Positions 9,549-17,261 of a stretch of DNA of 64,000 nucleotides are shown here, in pieces. The DNA is taken from assembly GCF_000333275.1 (NCBI RefSeq), contig NZ_BACU01000416.1, forward strand, positions 1-64,000, read 5' to 3'. This DNA is from Azospirillum sp. B4 (GTDB lineage Bacteria > Pseudomonadota > Alphaproteobacteria > Azospirillales > Azospirillaceae). The translations under genes and the position numbers were made by a program. Within the stretch, counting starts at the first letter, position 1, and the number at the start of each line of letters is the position of its first letter. Below the pieces are notes generated by a model that was not told the DNA's origin, made no database searches, and saw nothing but the letters and a program-made list of their open reading frames with translations.

Positions 9549-10888
9549 CGGTGGCGATCCCGACGACCGATGCCGGCGGGCTACCGCCGGGCCCGCGCGG
9601 GCTGCTGCCCGCCCTGATGCGCTTCGCGAATGACCCGGTGGGCAGTCATGCGCGGTGGATCGCGCGTTACGGCGACCCGTTCACCCAGCCGATGCCCGGC
9701 TTCAAGATGGTCGTGACCGGCAGGGCCGACGTCATCCAGCAGGTGTTGGCGCTGCCGCCCGACGCCTTTGGCGTCATCGACACCGGTGCCGCCATCATGG
9801 GCCGCTATTCGCTGGTCCGCCTTGATGGCGCCACGCATCAGGCGGTGCGGCGCCAGGTCGGCCCGCTGGTGATGGAGCCATTGCGCGACGGCAATGGCCT
9901 GGCGTTGCAGGCGATCGCCCGCCGGCTGTTCGCCGAGGCTGTCGACCGGCCGGCGGGCCCTGTCGTGGCGCTGACGAAGCGCCTGACGATGGAGGTGATC
10001 CTGAGGAGCGTGCTGAACCTCAGCGACCCTGCCACCGTCGAACGCTTCGCCTCGGCCTACGCGACCTTGAGCGCGAAGGCCAGTTTCCTGCTGCATTTCC
10101 TCCCGGCGCTGCAAATCGACCTCGGGCCGCGCAGTCCCTGGGGCCGGATCAAGCGGGCGCGCCGTCAGGTCGATACCATCATCGGCGACGTGATCGATGC
10201 CGCCAGCGCGGAGCCTGCGCGGTTCGCGGCCCTGGGGCCCGTGGCCGCCGCCGCCGCCATCGCGTCCGAACCCACCCTGGGCACCGAGGCGCTTCGGCAC
10301 CAGGTCTTCACCCTGCTGTCCGCCGGCCATTCCTCGACGGCGCAGGCGCTGGCCTGGGCGATTCACCACGCCTGGAGCGACCCCGCCCGGCTGGCGCGCT
10401 TGCGCGCTGAACTGGATCCGCTGGCGCCCGAGCGCGATCCGGGCCGTGTGATCCGTTTGCCCTACCTGAACGCGTTTTGCCGGGAAGTCCTGCGTTTCCG
10501 CCCAATCGGGCCGGTGATCGGGCGGAAGCTGAAAAAGCCGATCGAATTCGGCGGATGGTCGCTGCCGGCGGGCACCATGATTGGCCTGTCGGTTGTGCTG
10601 GCCGATCGTGATCCCGCCGGTTATGCCGATCCCAACGAGTTCCGGCCGGAACGCTTCATTGATGAAGGGGAGTCGGTGGGCCGCTCCATCGCCTTCGGCG
10701 GCGGGGTTCGTCATTGTCTCGGCGCCAACCTGGCGCTGACCGAACTCAAGCTGGCGCTGGCTGAACTGGTCGCCGACTATGACGTGACCTTGCTTGGCCG
10801 CCAGCCGGAACGCCATCGCGTCATCGATGCCGTTGCCGGCCCGGCCGGCGGCGTGAAGGCCAGGATAAGCCGTCGCGGTGCCACCTGA
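9545..10888 (+). CDS. Cytochrome P450 (second of pair)
   Basis: A second soluble P450 of 447 aa, clearly related to its upstream neighbour (both open with LPPGP...  and share the RYGDPFT/KYGDPFT block), suggesting an old duplication. The heme loop is FGGGVRHCLGAN with the cysteine ligand, the K-helix is EVLR (ExxR), and the I-helix reads SAGHSSTA, so the usual acid-alcohol pair (E/D-T) is replaced by Ser-Ser. That can alter proton delivery and is seen in some atypical P450s. The gene ends 4 nt before the convergent metallophosphatase gene ends. No terminator hairpin is visible in between. Substrate unknown. Confidence 0.94.
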   Translation: MTVAIPTTDAGGLPPGPRGLLPALMRFANDPVGSHARWIARYGDPFTQPMPGFKMVVTGRADVIQQVLALPPDAFGVIDTGAAIMGRYSLVRLDGATHQAVRRQVGPLVMEPLRDGNGLALQAIARRLFAEAVDRPAGPVVALTKRLTMEVILRSVLNLSDPATVERFASAYATLSAKASFLLHFLPALQIDLGPRSPWGRIKRARRQVDTIIGDVIDAASAEPARFAALGPVAAAAAIASEPTLGTEALRHQVFTLLSAGHSSTAQALAWAIHHAWSDPARLARLRAELDPLAPERDPGRVIRLPYLNAFCREVLRFRPIGPVIGRKLKKPIEFGGWSLPAGTMIGLSVVLADRDPAGYADPNEFRPERFIDEGESVGRSIAFGGGVRHCLGANLALTELKLALAELVADYDVTLLGRQPERHRVIDAVAGPAGGVKARISRRGAT

Positions 10889-10892
10889 CCCA

Positions 10893-11720
10893 TCACAGCG
10901 GCAGGATGCGGCGCGGACCATGGTCGAACAACCGGGGGTGCGCCGCCCTTTCCCGCGGGTAGCCCAGCGAGGCTTCGACATGGCGCACGCCGTCGTACTG
11001 ATCGGTCAGCGGGATGTGGAGATGACCGTAGACGGAGCAGACCGCCCGGAAGCGCCGGTGCCAGTCCGCGGTCCGGCGCGTGCCGCACCAAAGGCTGAAC
11101 TCCGGATACCATAGGCGGCCGAGGGGTCCCGGATGCAGGGGCCAGTGCGACATGAGCACCGTCCGGGTGCCATCAGGCAAGGCGGCGAGGCGCGCGGCCG
11201 TGTAATCCAGCCTGGCCGCGCACCAGCTCTCCACATCGGGAAAGGGATGAGCCTTCAGCAGTGCCTCGTCGCTGCACCTGACGCGCGACGCGGCCAGCGC
11301 CTGCTGTTTGCTGATGCCGTCCGGTCGTAGGCTGTAGTCGTACAGGATGAACAGCGGCGCCACCGCGATGGCGCCGCCATGATCGGGCCACAGCGGATAG
11401 GGATCTTCGGGGGTCGCCACGTCGATCGCCCGGCACCGCTCGACCAGATGACGATATCTGTCCTCGCCGCCCCGTTCGGTTTCCGCGACCTGCCAGAGAT
11501 CGTGGTTGCCGGGGGTGAATATCACCTTCGCGAACCGCTCCCGCATCAGGCCCAGGAAGGCGACGATCGCCTCCAGCCGGTGCGACACGTCCCCGACGAC
11601 GGCAAGCCAGTCGTCGGGACCGTCAGGCCGAAACATCTCGGCCAGCGCGCGGTTTTCCCGGTGATCCAGATGCAGGTCGCTGATGGCGAACAGCTGCGGG
11701 CTGCGGTCAGGACGGGTCAA
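10893..11720 (-). CDS. Calcineurin-like metallophosphatase
   Basis: Metallophosphoesterase fold of about 275 aa with the metal-binding series in order: ISDLHLDH (DxH), VVGDVSH (GD), TPGNHDLW (GNHD), SHWPLH, and YGHLHIP (GHxH). It hydrolyses a phosphomonoester or phosphodiester in a two-metal site; the substrate cannot be told. I place the start at TTG 11720, whose bases overlap the TGA of the ACP gene (TTGA). The next in-frame ATG is at 11855 and would overlap the whole C-terminal half of the ACP gene, and the added residues are Arg/Gly-rich and unlike the family. It is the last gene of the minus-strand block. In the calyculin trans-AT pathway a phosphatase activates a phosphorylated protoxin, so a similar role is possible but unproven. 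Confidence 0.85.
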   Translation of the reverse strand: MTRPDRSPQLFAISDLHLDHRENRALAEMFRPDGPDDWLAVVGDVSHRLEAIVAFLGLMRERFAKVIFTPGNHDLWQVAETERGGEDRYRHLVERCRAIDVATPEDPYPLWPDHGGAIAVAPLFILYDYSLRPDGISKQQALAASRVRCSDEALLKAHPFPDVESWCAARLDYTAARLAALPDGTRTVLMSHWPLHPGPLGRLWYPEFSLWCGTRRTADWHRRFRAVCSVYGHLHIPLTDQYDGVRHVEASLGYPRERAAHPRLFDHGPRRILPL

Positions 11721-11953
11721 TCGTCGAGATGGGGCCGCAGCAGCGCCAGCATGTCCCCCACCGTCTGAACCTGCTCCATGGCCACGCCGCTCAGCTTCAC
11801 GCCCCAGGTTTCGGCCACGGCGACACGGAATTCCGACCCTGCCAGCGAATCCCATTCGCCGAACTCCATCAGGACCTGGCTCTCCGTCGCGCTGCCGGGT
11901 GGCGTACCCGCCAAATCCTCGATGATCGCCAATATTTCCGCGCGTTTCATCAT
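11717..11953 (-). CDS. Free-standing acyl carrier protein
   Basis: A 78-aa carrier protein. The phosphopantetheine site is Ser in the motif GEWDSLAG (residues ~33-40), followed by the typical helix II and a C-terminal VGDMLALL. It is acidic, as ACPs are. The start overlaps the acyltransferase stop (ATGA), which points to co-translation with that enzyme. The best guess is that it presents the acyl group used by, or the substrate acted on by, the HxxxDG acyltransferase. It could instead be the donor ACP of the beta-branching cassette, but its motif is unlike that class and a better donor candidate is the last domain of PKS-B. Confidence 0.9.
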   Translation of the reverse strand: MMKRAEILAIIEDLAGTPPGSATESQVLMEFGEWDSLAGSEFRVAVAETWGVKLSGVAMEQVQTVGDMLALLRPHLDD

Positions 11954-13305
11954 TCGTCCCTGTTGGTTTCGATGCTGTTCACGATATCGGCCAGGAAATG
12001 TTCCACGGCGCCGGGGGGGTAGTCATCCTGGTAATAGGGCATGGTCAGGATCAGCGACCCAGCATATTCGACCACCGCGACCACGACGATGGGCAAAGGC
12101 AGCGGTGTCCCGTAAAGCGTCACGCCCGTGGGCGCGGTGCCGGCGAAGCGGATGCGTCGCTCCTGGATCCTGCCGACATTGGTGAAGGTGGGGGGCACCG
12201 GCTTCTTCATGCCGGCTTCCATCATGCGGTCCAGCGTCCGGCGCTTTCGCGCATAGGAGAGGGACGCCAACATCTTGGCGGTGTAGGGGTTGGCGGCGCC
12301 CATGAACGACTTGCGCTGCCGCTCCATGTCGCGGTCGACGCGCTGGACCGTATCCCCGAAGGCTTTCCCCAGGTTCGGCTCAATGAAGATGTTCGAGATT
12401 CCGCCCAGGTTGCAGATTGCCGGGCGGCTTTCCGTTTCGGCATAACGCCGAAGGTTGACCGGCATGATGATCTGCAGGGGCCGGCCCGGGTCGCCATGAC
12501 AGAACGCGACGAAGGCGCGGGCGAAGCCACCCAGCAGCATGTCGTTGCGCGACAGGCCATGCGCCTTGGCCGCAGCGTCGATGGTCGCCAGCCGTTCGGC
12601 CGGCACGACCATCCGGGCCAGGATCGGGCGCACCCTGGGGGTCGCCGCGAATTGGGCGCGGGATCGCAGAAAGCCCTGCTGGCGGCGCATGAGGCGCGGC
12701 AGCTCGCCCAGGTCGCGGCGAACCACCTTCATCTTGTCACGCAGGCTGAAGTTGGCCAGCCAGCCGAAGCTGTCGCGCGGGGCGGGGTTGGGAGGTAACT
12801 GGAATGCGGGATCGGCGACGATGCCGCTGTAGAGCGTGGCGAGCCGCTCCAGCACCATGACGGCGGCGCCGCCGTCGGCCACGGTGTGGGACACGCACAG
12901 GATCAAGCGGTCGCCACCGGCGCCATCCCCAATGGCCCCATCCCCGGTGCGGCGCAGCAATCGCACCGCCATATTGTCGCCCGTCCGCGGATCGAACACC
13001 GTGGCGACGAATTTCGTGGTTTCGCCCTCGATATCCCCCGTCTCGATCAGCGCGAACCCCGAATTGGTGTCGAGGTCGGCCCGGCGGCGCCAGACCGGCG
13101 TCTCCTCGCTATCATCGAACCGGCAGCCCAGCACCGGTTCGGCGTCCAGCAGCCGGCGCGTCGCCAGGGCCAGAGCGCCGGCATCGAGCGGTGTGGGGAA
13201 GTCCAGCACCAGGTACAGATAGCCGGTGGCGCCGAAATTCATGAAGATCCCGGTGACCTGGTCCTGGAACTCGGTCGCAATCATGGTTTGGCCAACGTCC
13301 GTCAT
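11950..13305 (-). CDS. Condensation-domain-like HxxxDG acyltransferase
   Basis: A 451-aa stand-alone member of the CoA-dependent acyltransferase superfamily (NRPS condensation, PapA and WS/DGAT relatives). The catalytic motif is CVSHTVADGGAA: His140, Asp144, Gly145. A second family landmark, TFTNVGRI, appears near residue 375. No A, PCP or TE domain is attached and no NRPS is in the window, so peptide bond formation is unlikely. Ester or amide formation on a polyketide hydroxyl or amine, with the acyl donor on the adjacent ACP, is the most economical idea. The gene is coupled by ATGA overlaps to ECH2 upstream and to the ACP downstream. Enzyme class is fairly sure; donor and acceptor are unknown. 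Confidence 0.85.
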   Translation of the reverse strand: MTDVGQTMIATEFQDQVTGIFMNFGATGYLYLVLDFPTPLDAGALALATRRLLDAEPVLGCRFDDSEETPVWRRRADLDTNSGFALIETGDIEGETTKFVATVFDPRTGDNMAVRLLRRTGDGAIGDGAGGDRLILCVSHTVADGGAAVMVLERLATLYSGIVADPAFQLPPNPAPRDSFGWLANFSLRDKMKVVRRDLGELPRLMRRQQGFLRSRAQFAATPRVRPILARMVVPAERLATIDAAAKAHGLSRNDMLLGGFARAFVAFCHGDPGRPLQIIMPVNLRRYAETESRPAICNLGGISNIFIEPNLGKAFGDTVQRVDRDMERQRKSFMGAANPYTAKMLASLSYARKRRTLDRMMEAGMKKPVPPTFTNVGRIQERRIRFAGTAPTGVTLYGTPLPLPIVVVAVVEYAGSLILTMPYYQDDYPPGAVEHFLADIVNSIETNRDE

Positions 13306-14051
13306 CGATTACCCCATCTGTCGCGGATCCGGTCCTGAACGCCGGCCTCCGCGAAGGTTATGTCATGCATCGCGACCTCGGCGTCGACCGCGGCCTGCAG
13401 CCGGGTCTTCAATCCTTGGGTCAGTTGCGATTTCAGCAGCCTCAGCGCCTCCGCCGGCTTGTCGGCCAGTTCCCGTGCCAGGCGCAGCGCGGTTTCGATC
13501 ACGTCCGCGCGCGGCACCACCGGGTAGGGCAGGCCGCGCTTTTCCAGCGCTCCGCCGTGATAGCTCGACGCCGTCATCAGCATTTCCGATGACAGGGCGG
13601 CGCCCAGCTTCTCCGGCAGCAGCAGTGTTGAGCCCATCCCGGGGGTGAAGCCATATTTCATGAAATTCGCGGAATAGAGCGCCTCACGGGCGAACACGAC
13701 CATGTCGGCGTAGAGCCCGAACACCAGGCCGCCGCCCAACGCGTGGCCCTGCATCGCGCTGATCACGGGCACCGGGCAGTCCAGCAGCAGGCGATAGAAG
13801 CCGGCCCCGTCAAAGCGGGTGCGTCGCTCGGCGATGCCGATCAGCTCCTCCACCGTGCCGCCGGCCAGGAAAATGCTGTCAAAGCCATGCAGGACCACCG
13901 CGCGGGCGTCCGCATCGGCGGCGATGTCGGCCATCGCCTCGAACAGGCCGCCGACCAAGGCGGGGGTGAAGGTGTTGCGGCCCTCCCGTTCCTCCATGGC
14001 GACGACCCAGATGCCGTTGGACTGGCGGGTACACCTCACGGCTTGCGCCAT
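13302..14051 (-). CDS. ECH2, enoyl-CoA hydratase-like decarboxylase of the beta-branching cassette
   Basis: Crotonase-fold protein of 249 aa that in beta-branching pathways decarboxylates the glutaconyl-type intermediate made by ECH1, leaving a beta-methyl or exomethylene branch. Features typical of this clade are MQGHALGGGLVFGLYADMVV and NFMKYGFTPGMGSTLLLPEK, closely recalling PksI-type ECH2 proteins. I chose the ATG at 14051 (MAQAVRC): it gives normal family length, whereas the longer open frame to 14336 runs antisense through ECH1 sequence and adds Arg/Gly-rich residues. It starts 16 nt inside the end of ECH1 and its stop overlaps the acyltransferase start (ATGA). Confidence 0.93.
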   Translation of the reverse strand: MAQAVRCTRQSNGIWVVAMEEREGRNTFTPALVGGLFEAMADIAADADARAVVLHGFDSIFLAGGTVEELIGIAERRTRFDGAGFYRLLLDCPVPVISAMQGHALGGGLVFGLYADMVVFAREALYSANFMKYGFTPGMGSTLLLPEKLGAALSSEMLMTASSYHGGALEKRGLPYPVVPRADVIETALRLARELADKPAEALRLLKSQLTQGLKTRLQAAVDAEVAMHDITFAEAGVQDRIRDRWGNR

Positions 14052-14815
14052 GGCAGCCCTCCTCCTTCGACGAAGCGGCGGATGCCGATCATGGTTGCCG
14101 GATCGGCGATGCGCGCGCATATCAGGTCGATCGCCCGCCGCTCGGTTTCGGCATCGATGGGCGCCATTTCCCGGAAATAGGCCTTGGCCGCGGCGATGGC
14201 CGCGGGGTCCATGCGATCGACCTTGATCCAGACCCGCCGCAGCGCCTCCTCCACGTCGGCCACCACCTCGTCCACCAGGCCGATGCCACGGGCCTCGGCG
14301 GCGTCCACGCGCTGGGCGGTCAGCGTCAGGCGCCAAGCCGCCTGCACGCCGGTGCGCCGCACCAGGAACGGGGCGATGGTGGCCGGCACCAGCCCGAATA
14401 GCAGTTCGGTCAGGATGAAGCCGCTGCGCGGGGTCGCGAACACCAGGTCGCAGGCCGCGGCCAAGCCCAGCCCGCCGGCGCTGACGCGGCCGTCAACCCC
14501 AGCCACCACCGGCTTGCCCGCTTGCGCGATCCGTGTCAGCAGCCGCCAGAAGGGGACGATGCGTTGCCGGATGCCGTCTGGGGCGGCCACTTCGGTCGCG
14601 GCGGCTTCCGTAAAATCCATGCCGTCGCAGAACACACCGTCGCGACCGAGGATCGCCAGCACGCGCAGGCTGTCATCCGTTTCCAGCTGGTCGATGGCTC
14701 CGCTCAACGCCGTGACCAACGCGGCGTTGAGCGTATTGCCCGAGGCCGGACGGGACAGCTCGGCCATCAGCAGCGACCCGCGGCGGGACAGGGTTAGGGG
14801 GGGCGTCAACTCCAT
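14036..14815 (-). CDS. ECH1, enoyl-CoA hydratase-like dehydratase of the beta-branching cassette
   Basis: Crotonase-fold protein of 259 aa that dehydrates the HMG-type ACP intermediate produced by the HMG-CoA-synthase homologue. Clade-typical elements are GVFCDGMDFTEA (oxyanion-hole region) and AGGLGLAAACDLVFATPRS, followed by FILTELLFGLVPA. The ATG at 14815 (MELTPPLTL) was chosen because it gives the standard length and overlaps the HCS stop by 10 nt; upstream codons in this frame lie entirely inside HCS. Order KSdec-HCS-ECH1-ECH2 is the classic cassette order. Assigning ECH1 versus ECH2 rests on these motifs and on gene order. Confidence 0.93.
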   Translation of the reverse strand: MELTPPLTLSRRGSLLMAELSRPASGNTLNAALVTALSGAIDQLETDDSLRVLAILGRDGVFCDGMDFTEAAATEVAAPDGIRQRIVPFWRLLTRIAQAGKPVVAGVDGRVSAGGLGLAAACDLVFATPRSGFILTELLFGLVPATIAPFLVRRTGVQAAWRLTLTAQRVDAAEARGIGLVDEVVADVEEALRRVWIKVDRMDPAAIAAAKAYFREMAPIDAETERRAIDLICARIADPATMIGIRRFVEGGGLPWRKP

Positions 14816-16029
14816 CGGTATTGCCTCTGCCAGCCGGCGACCCGATCCAGGACCAGATAGCCGCGCCCGGCGAACGCCTGCTCGTAGAGGTCGGCCGTGT
14901 CGCCCGCGTCGATGACCACGTCGCGCACGCCGGACAGGCTTTGATAGCCATCCAGCAAGGCGTCGTAACGCGCCACCGGGATCCGTACCCGGCCGGCCAG
15001 CGCGTCGGCGACGCCGGCTTCCGCCAGCGCGCGCGCGGCACCGGCGGGGGCGATGCCGCTGTAGAATTCCGAACAGCACCCCGAACCATAGGAGAACAGG
15101 CCGATCCGCCGCGCCCTCCGATCATCGCCATCGTCGATCGCGCCGGCCAACGCCAGGAACACCGTCCCGGAATAGATATTGCCGACTTCGCGGCAATAGG
15201 TCAGCGACGGCGCCGCCCGCCGCTGGAAATCCGCCTCGATCACGTCGGGGGCGGCCGACATCAGCTTGCGCATCAACGTGCGGTGCGCGCCCTTGACCAT
15301 GCCCCCGAACGGGGTGTGGAAGGCAAGCCGTTCGAAGTGCTGGACGAAGTCAATGGGCCCCACCGACTGGCGGTAGGCGGCGAAGGCCTGTTCGCAGCAG
15401 GTGAGATAGCTCAGCAGCGACATATCGGCGTCGCCGGTTTCCATGTCGGCGGTGGGCCTGCAGGAGTCCGCGACCTCGTAGCTATGGATGCCGGAGGCTC
15501 CGGGTTCAAGGGCCAGGACATCCGGCCGGCCACCGATCAGCAACGCCACGGCGGCGGAACCCTGGCTCGGCTCCGCGTAGGAATGGCGCACCGGTCGGCC
15601 GAGGTCGGTGCAGACGACCAGGGCGCGGGCGCCCTGGCCATCGCTGGCGGCCCAGGCCGCCGCCATGCGCAACGCCGCGGTGCCACCGTAGCAAGCCTGC
15701 TTCAGTTCGAACTGCCGACAGCGCGGGTCGAGTTGCAGGTATTTATGGACGTAGGCGCCCATGGATTTCCCCTGGTCGATGCCGGACTCGCTGGCCACGA
15801 TCAGCAGGCGGATTTCCGCGCGCTCCGCCGCGCTCAGGCCATCGATCAGGGGCTTGGCGGCGTTGACCGCGAAGCTGACCGGGTCCTCGAACGGCAGGAC
15901 AAGGCTTCTGCGGCGCATCAGCAGGTTTTCGAAGCGGCGCTGGTCCAGGCCGCGTGCGCGCGCCAGCTCACCCACATCCAGATAGGCCCGGCCGGCGTAA
16001 ACGCCCATGCGCTCGATGCCGATACTCAT
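14806..16029 (-). CDS. HMG-CoA-synthase homologue (HCS) for beta-branching
   Basis: A 407-aa 3-hydroxy-3-methylglutaryl synthase homologue that adds an acetyl-ACP-derived carbanion to the beta-keto group of an ACP-bound polyketide. The catalytic set is present: Glu81 in VASESGID, Cys113 in FELKQACYGGTAAL, and His238 in AFHTPFGGMVKGAHR. Also present is GSGCCSEFYSG near residue 322, typical of the fold. Length matches family members. It overlaps the KSdec stop by ATGA. The acetyl donor would be made by KSdec on a donor ACP, and the acceptor is likely the tandem-ACP module of PKS-B. Confidence 0.96.
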   Translation of the reverse strand: MSIGIERMGVYAGRAYLDVGELARARGLDQRRFENLLMRRRSLVLPFEDPVSFAVNAAKPLIDGLSAAERAEIRLLIVASESGIDQGKSMGAYVHKYLQLDPRCRQFELKQACYGGTAALRMAAAWAASDGQGARALVVCTDLGRPVRHSYAEPSQGSAAVALLIGGRPDVLALEPGASGIHSYEVADSCRPTADMETGDADMSLLSYLTCCEQAFAAYRQSVGPIDFVQHFERLAFHTPFGGMVKGAHRTLMRKLMSAAPDVIEADFQRRAAPSLTYCREVGNIYSGTVFLALAGAIDDGDDRRARRIGLFSYGSGCCSEFYSGIAPAGAARALAEAGVADALAGRVRIPVARYDALLDGYQSLSGVRDVVIDAGDTADLYEQAFAGRGYLVLDRVAGWQRQYRWS

Positions 16030-17261
16030 TCTTTCTCCAGGATCAACGCGGCGTTGAAGCCGCCGAAACCGAACGCCGTCTTCATCGCGCGCCGGGTTGG
16101 GCGCCGTACGGCCACCGCCCCGGCATAGGGCAGGGGTCGTACCGGATCGACCAGGCCGATGTTGGGATGGACGAAGCCGTCCCGCATCTGGATCAGGGTC
16201 GCGACGGTCTCCACCAGCCCGGCGGCATTGAGCGCGTGGCCGATCAGGCCCTTGGTGGCGTTGACCAGCAGGTTCGGCGCCTCCGCGAACACCGTCGCGA
16301 TGGCATCGGCCTCGACCCGGTCGCCCAGCGGCGTCGATGTCGCATGCGCGCTGATGAGGTCGATGTCGGCCGGTGTCAATCCGGCGGCGTCGCAGGCCCG
16401 GCGCATCACCCTGGTTTCGCCTTCGGGGTTCGGCGCCGGCAGGTGGGTGCCGTCCAGGGTGAGTTCCGCTGCTGCTATATGGGCCAAGCCGACATCCGAC
16501 CGTTCCAGCAGCAAGGCGGCCGCCGCTTCGCCGGGAATGAACCCGGAGGCGGCGGCGTCGAATGGCCGGCTGGCCGGTCCGTTGCCGATACGGCGCTCAT
16601 CACCCAGCGCGCCGATCAGATCCAGGCCGGCCCATTCGGCCACACCGAAATCCGTTGGCAAGCCGACGACCAGGCAACGGGAAACACGGCCGGCGGCCAG
16701 CATGTCCACGGCCGCGACAAGGGCGGCAAGGCCGCTGGCCGAGGCGGCCCCCACGGTCGCGCCGGCGCCACGGCAGCCAAACACCGCCGACAACACGCCA
16801 ACGGCGTGGCTGTCGAACATTTCATAGCCGTAGCGCGGCTCCGGGCGGGGGGCGTAGGTAAGCCGGGTCACCATCGCCGCCGTGTAGGCCGGGAACAGGT
16901 TGTTGCCGGCGACCACGAGGCCCAACTGTTCGTCCGGTTGCACGGCCTCCCGGCCGGCCATCGCCATCGCCTCCGCCGCGGCGAGCGCGCCCAGCCAGAT
17001 GCTGCGCCGCCCGCCGCGAAGGGCTCTAAAGTTTCGCTCCACCGCCTGCGGCAGCAGGGCCGCAATCCGCCCCCGCAGCGTGTTCTCATCCAGGTCGGGC
17101 GCGATCGCCGCCCAGCGTGGCGCCGCCAGGCTGGGAATTTCACCAGGGTTGAGCCGCCGGATGGCGCTGCCGCCGGCGGCAAGGCCTTCCGCCAGGGCCG
17201 GCACGCCGAACCCCAAGCCGGTGACGGCGCCCATGCCGCTGATGCTGATCCGAACGGTCAT
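16026..17261 (-). CDS. Stand-alone decarboxylating ketosynthase (KSdec) of the HCS cassette
   Basis: A 411-aa FabF-like KS in which the active-site Cys is replaced by Ser (Ser174 in VGAASASGLAAL), while the His residues remain (SAHATSTPLGD and KGLIGHALNAAG). This Cys-to-Ser state is the known hallmark of the decarboxylase KS that turns malonyl-donor-ACP into acetyl-donor-ACP for HCS. The start at ATG 17261 overlaps the PKS-B stop (ATGA). A longer open frame to 17621 exists but lies inside the PKS-B coding region in another frame and adds Arg/Pro-rich sequence, so it is rejected. Confidence 0.95.
   Translation of the reverse strand: MTVRISISGMGAVTGLGFGVPALAEGLAAGGSAIRRLNPGEIPSLAAPRWAAIAPDLDENTLRGRIAALLPQAVERNFRALRGGRRSIWLGALAAAEAMAMAGREAVQPDEQLGLVVAGNNLFPAYTAAMVTRLTYAPRPEPRYGYEMFDSHAVGVLSAVFGCRGAGATVGAASASGLAALVAAVDMLAAGRVSRCLVVGLPTDFGVAEWAGLDLIGALGDERRIGNGPASRPFDAAASGFIPGEAAAALLLERSDVGLAHIAAAELTLDGTHLPAPNPEGETRVMRRACDAAGLTPADIDLISAHATSTPLGDRVEADAIATVFAEAPNLLVNATKGLIGHALNAAGLVETVATLIQMRDGFVHPNIGLVDPVRPLPYAGAVAVRRPTRRAMKTAFGFGGFNAALILEKE

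Noticed and set aside
10886-10895. Transcription terminator between the convergent P450 and phosphatase genes
   Set aside because: Only 4 nt separate the stops and no hairpin with a T-tract is visible around them.
11721-11855. ATG start for the metallophosphatase at 11855
   Set aside because: It would overlap over half of the ACP gene and add low-complexity Arg/Gly residues; the TTG overlapping the ACP stop fits the phosphatase N-terminus.
11950-13305. NRPS condensation domain making a peptide bond
   Set aside because: No adenylation or peptidyl carrier domain is present in the window; the protein is free-standing beside an ACP, so ester/amide tailoring fits better.
14052-15079. Longer starts for ECH2 (14336) and ECH1 (15079)
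   Set aside because: Added residues come from the wrong frame of the preceding gene; family length and short overlaps support 14051 and 14815.
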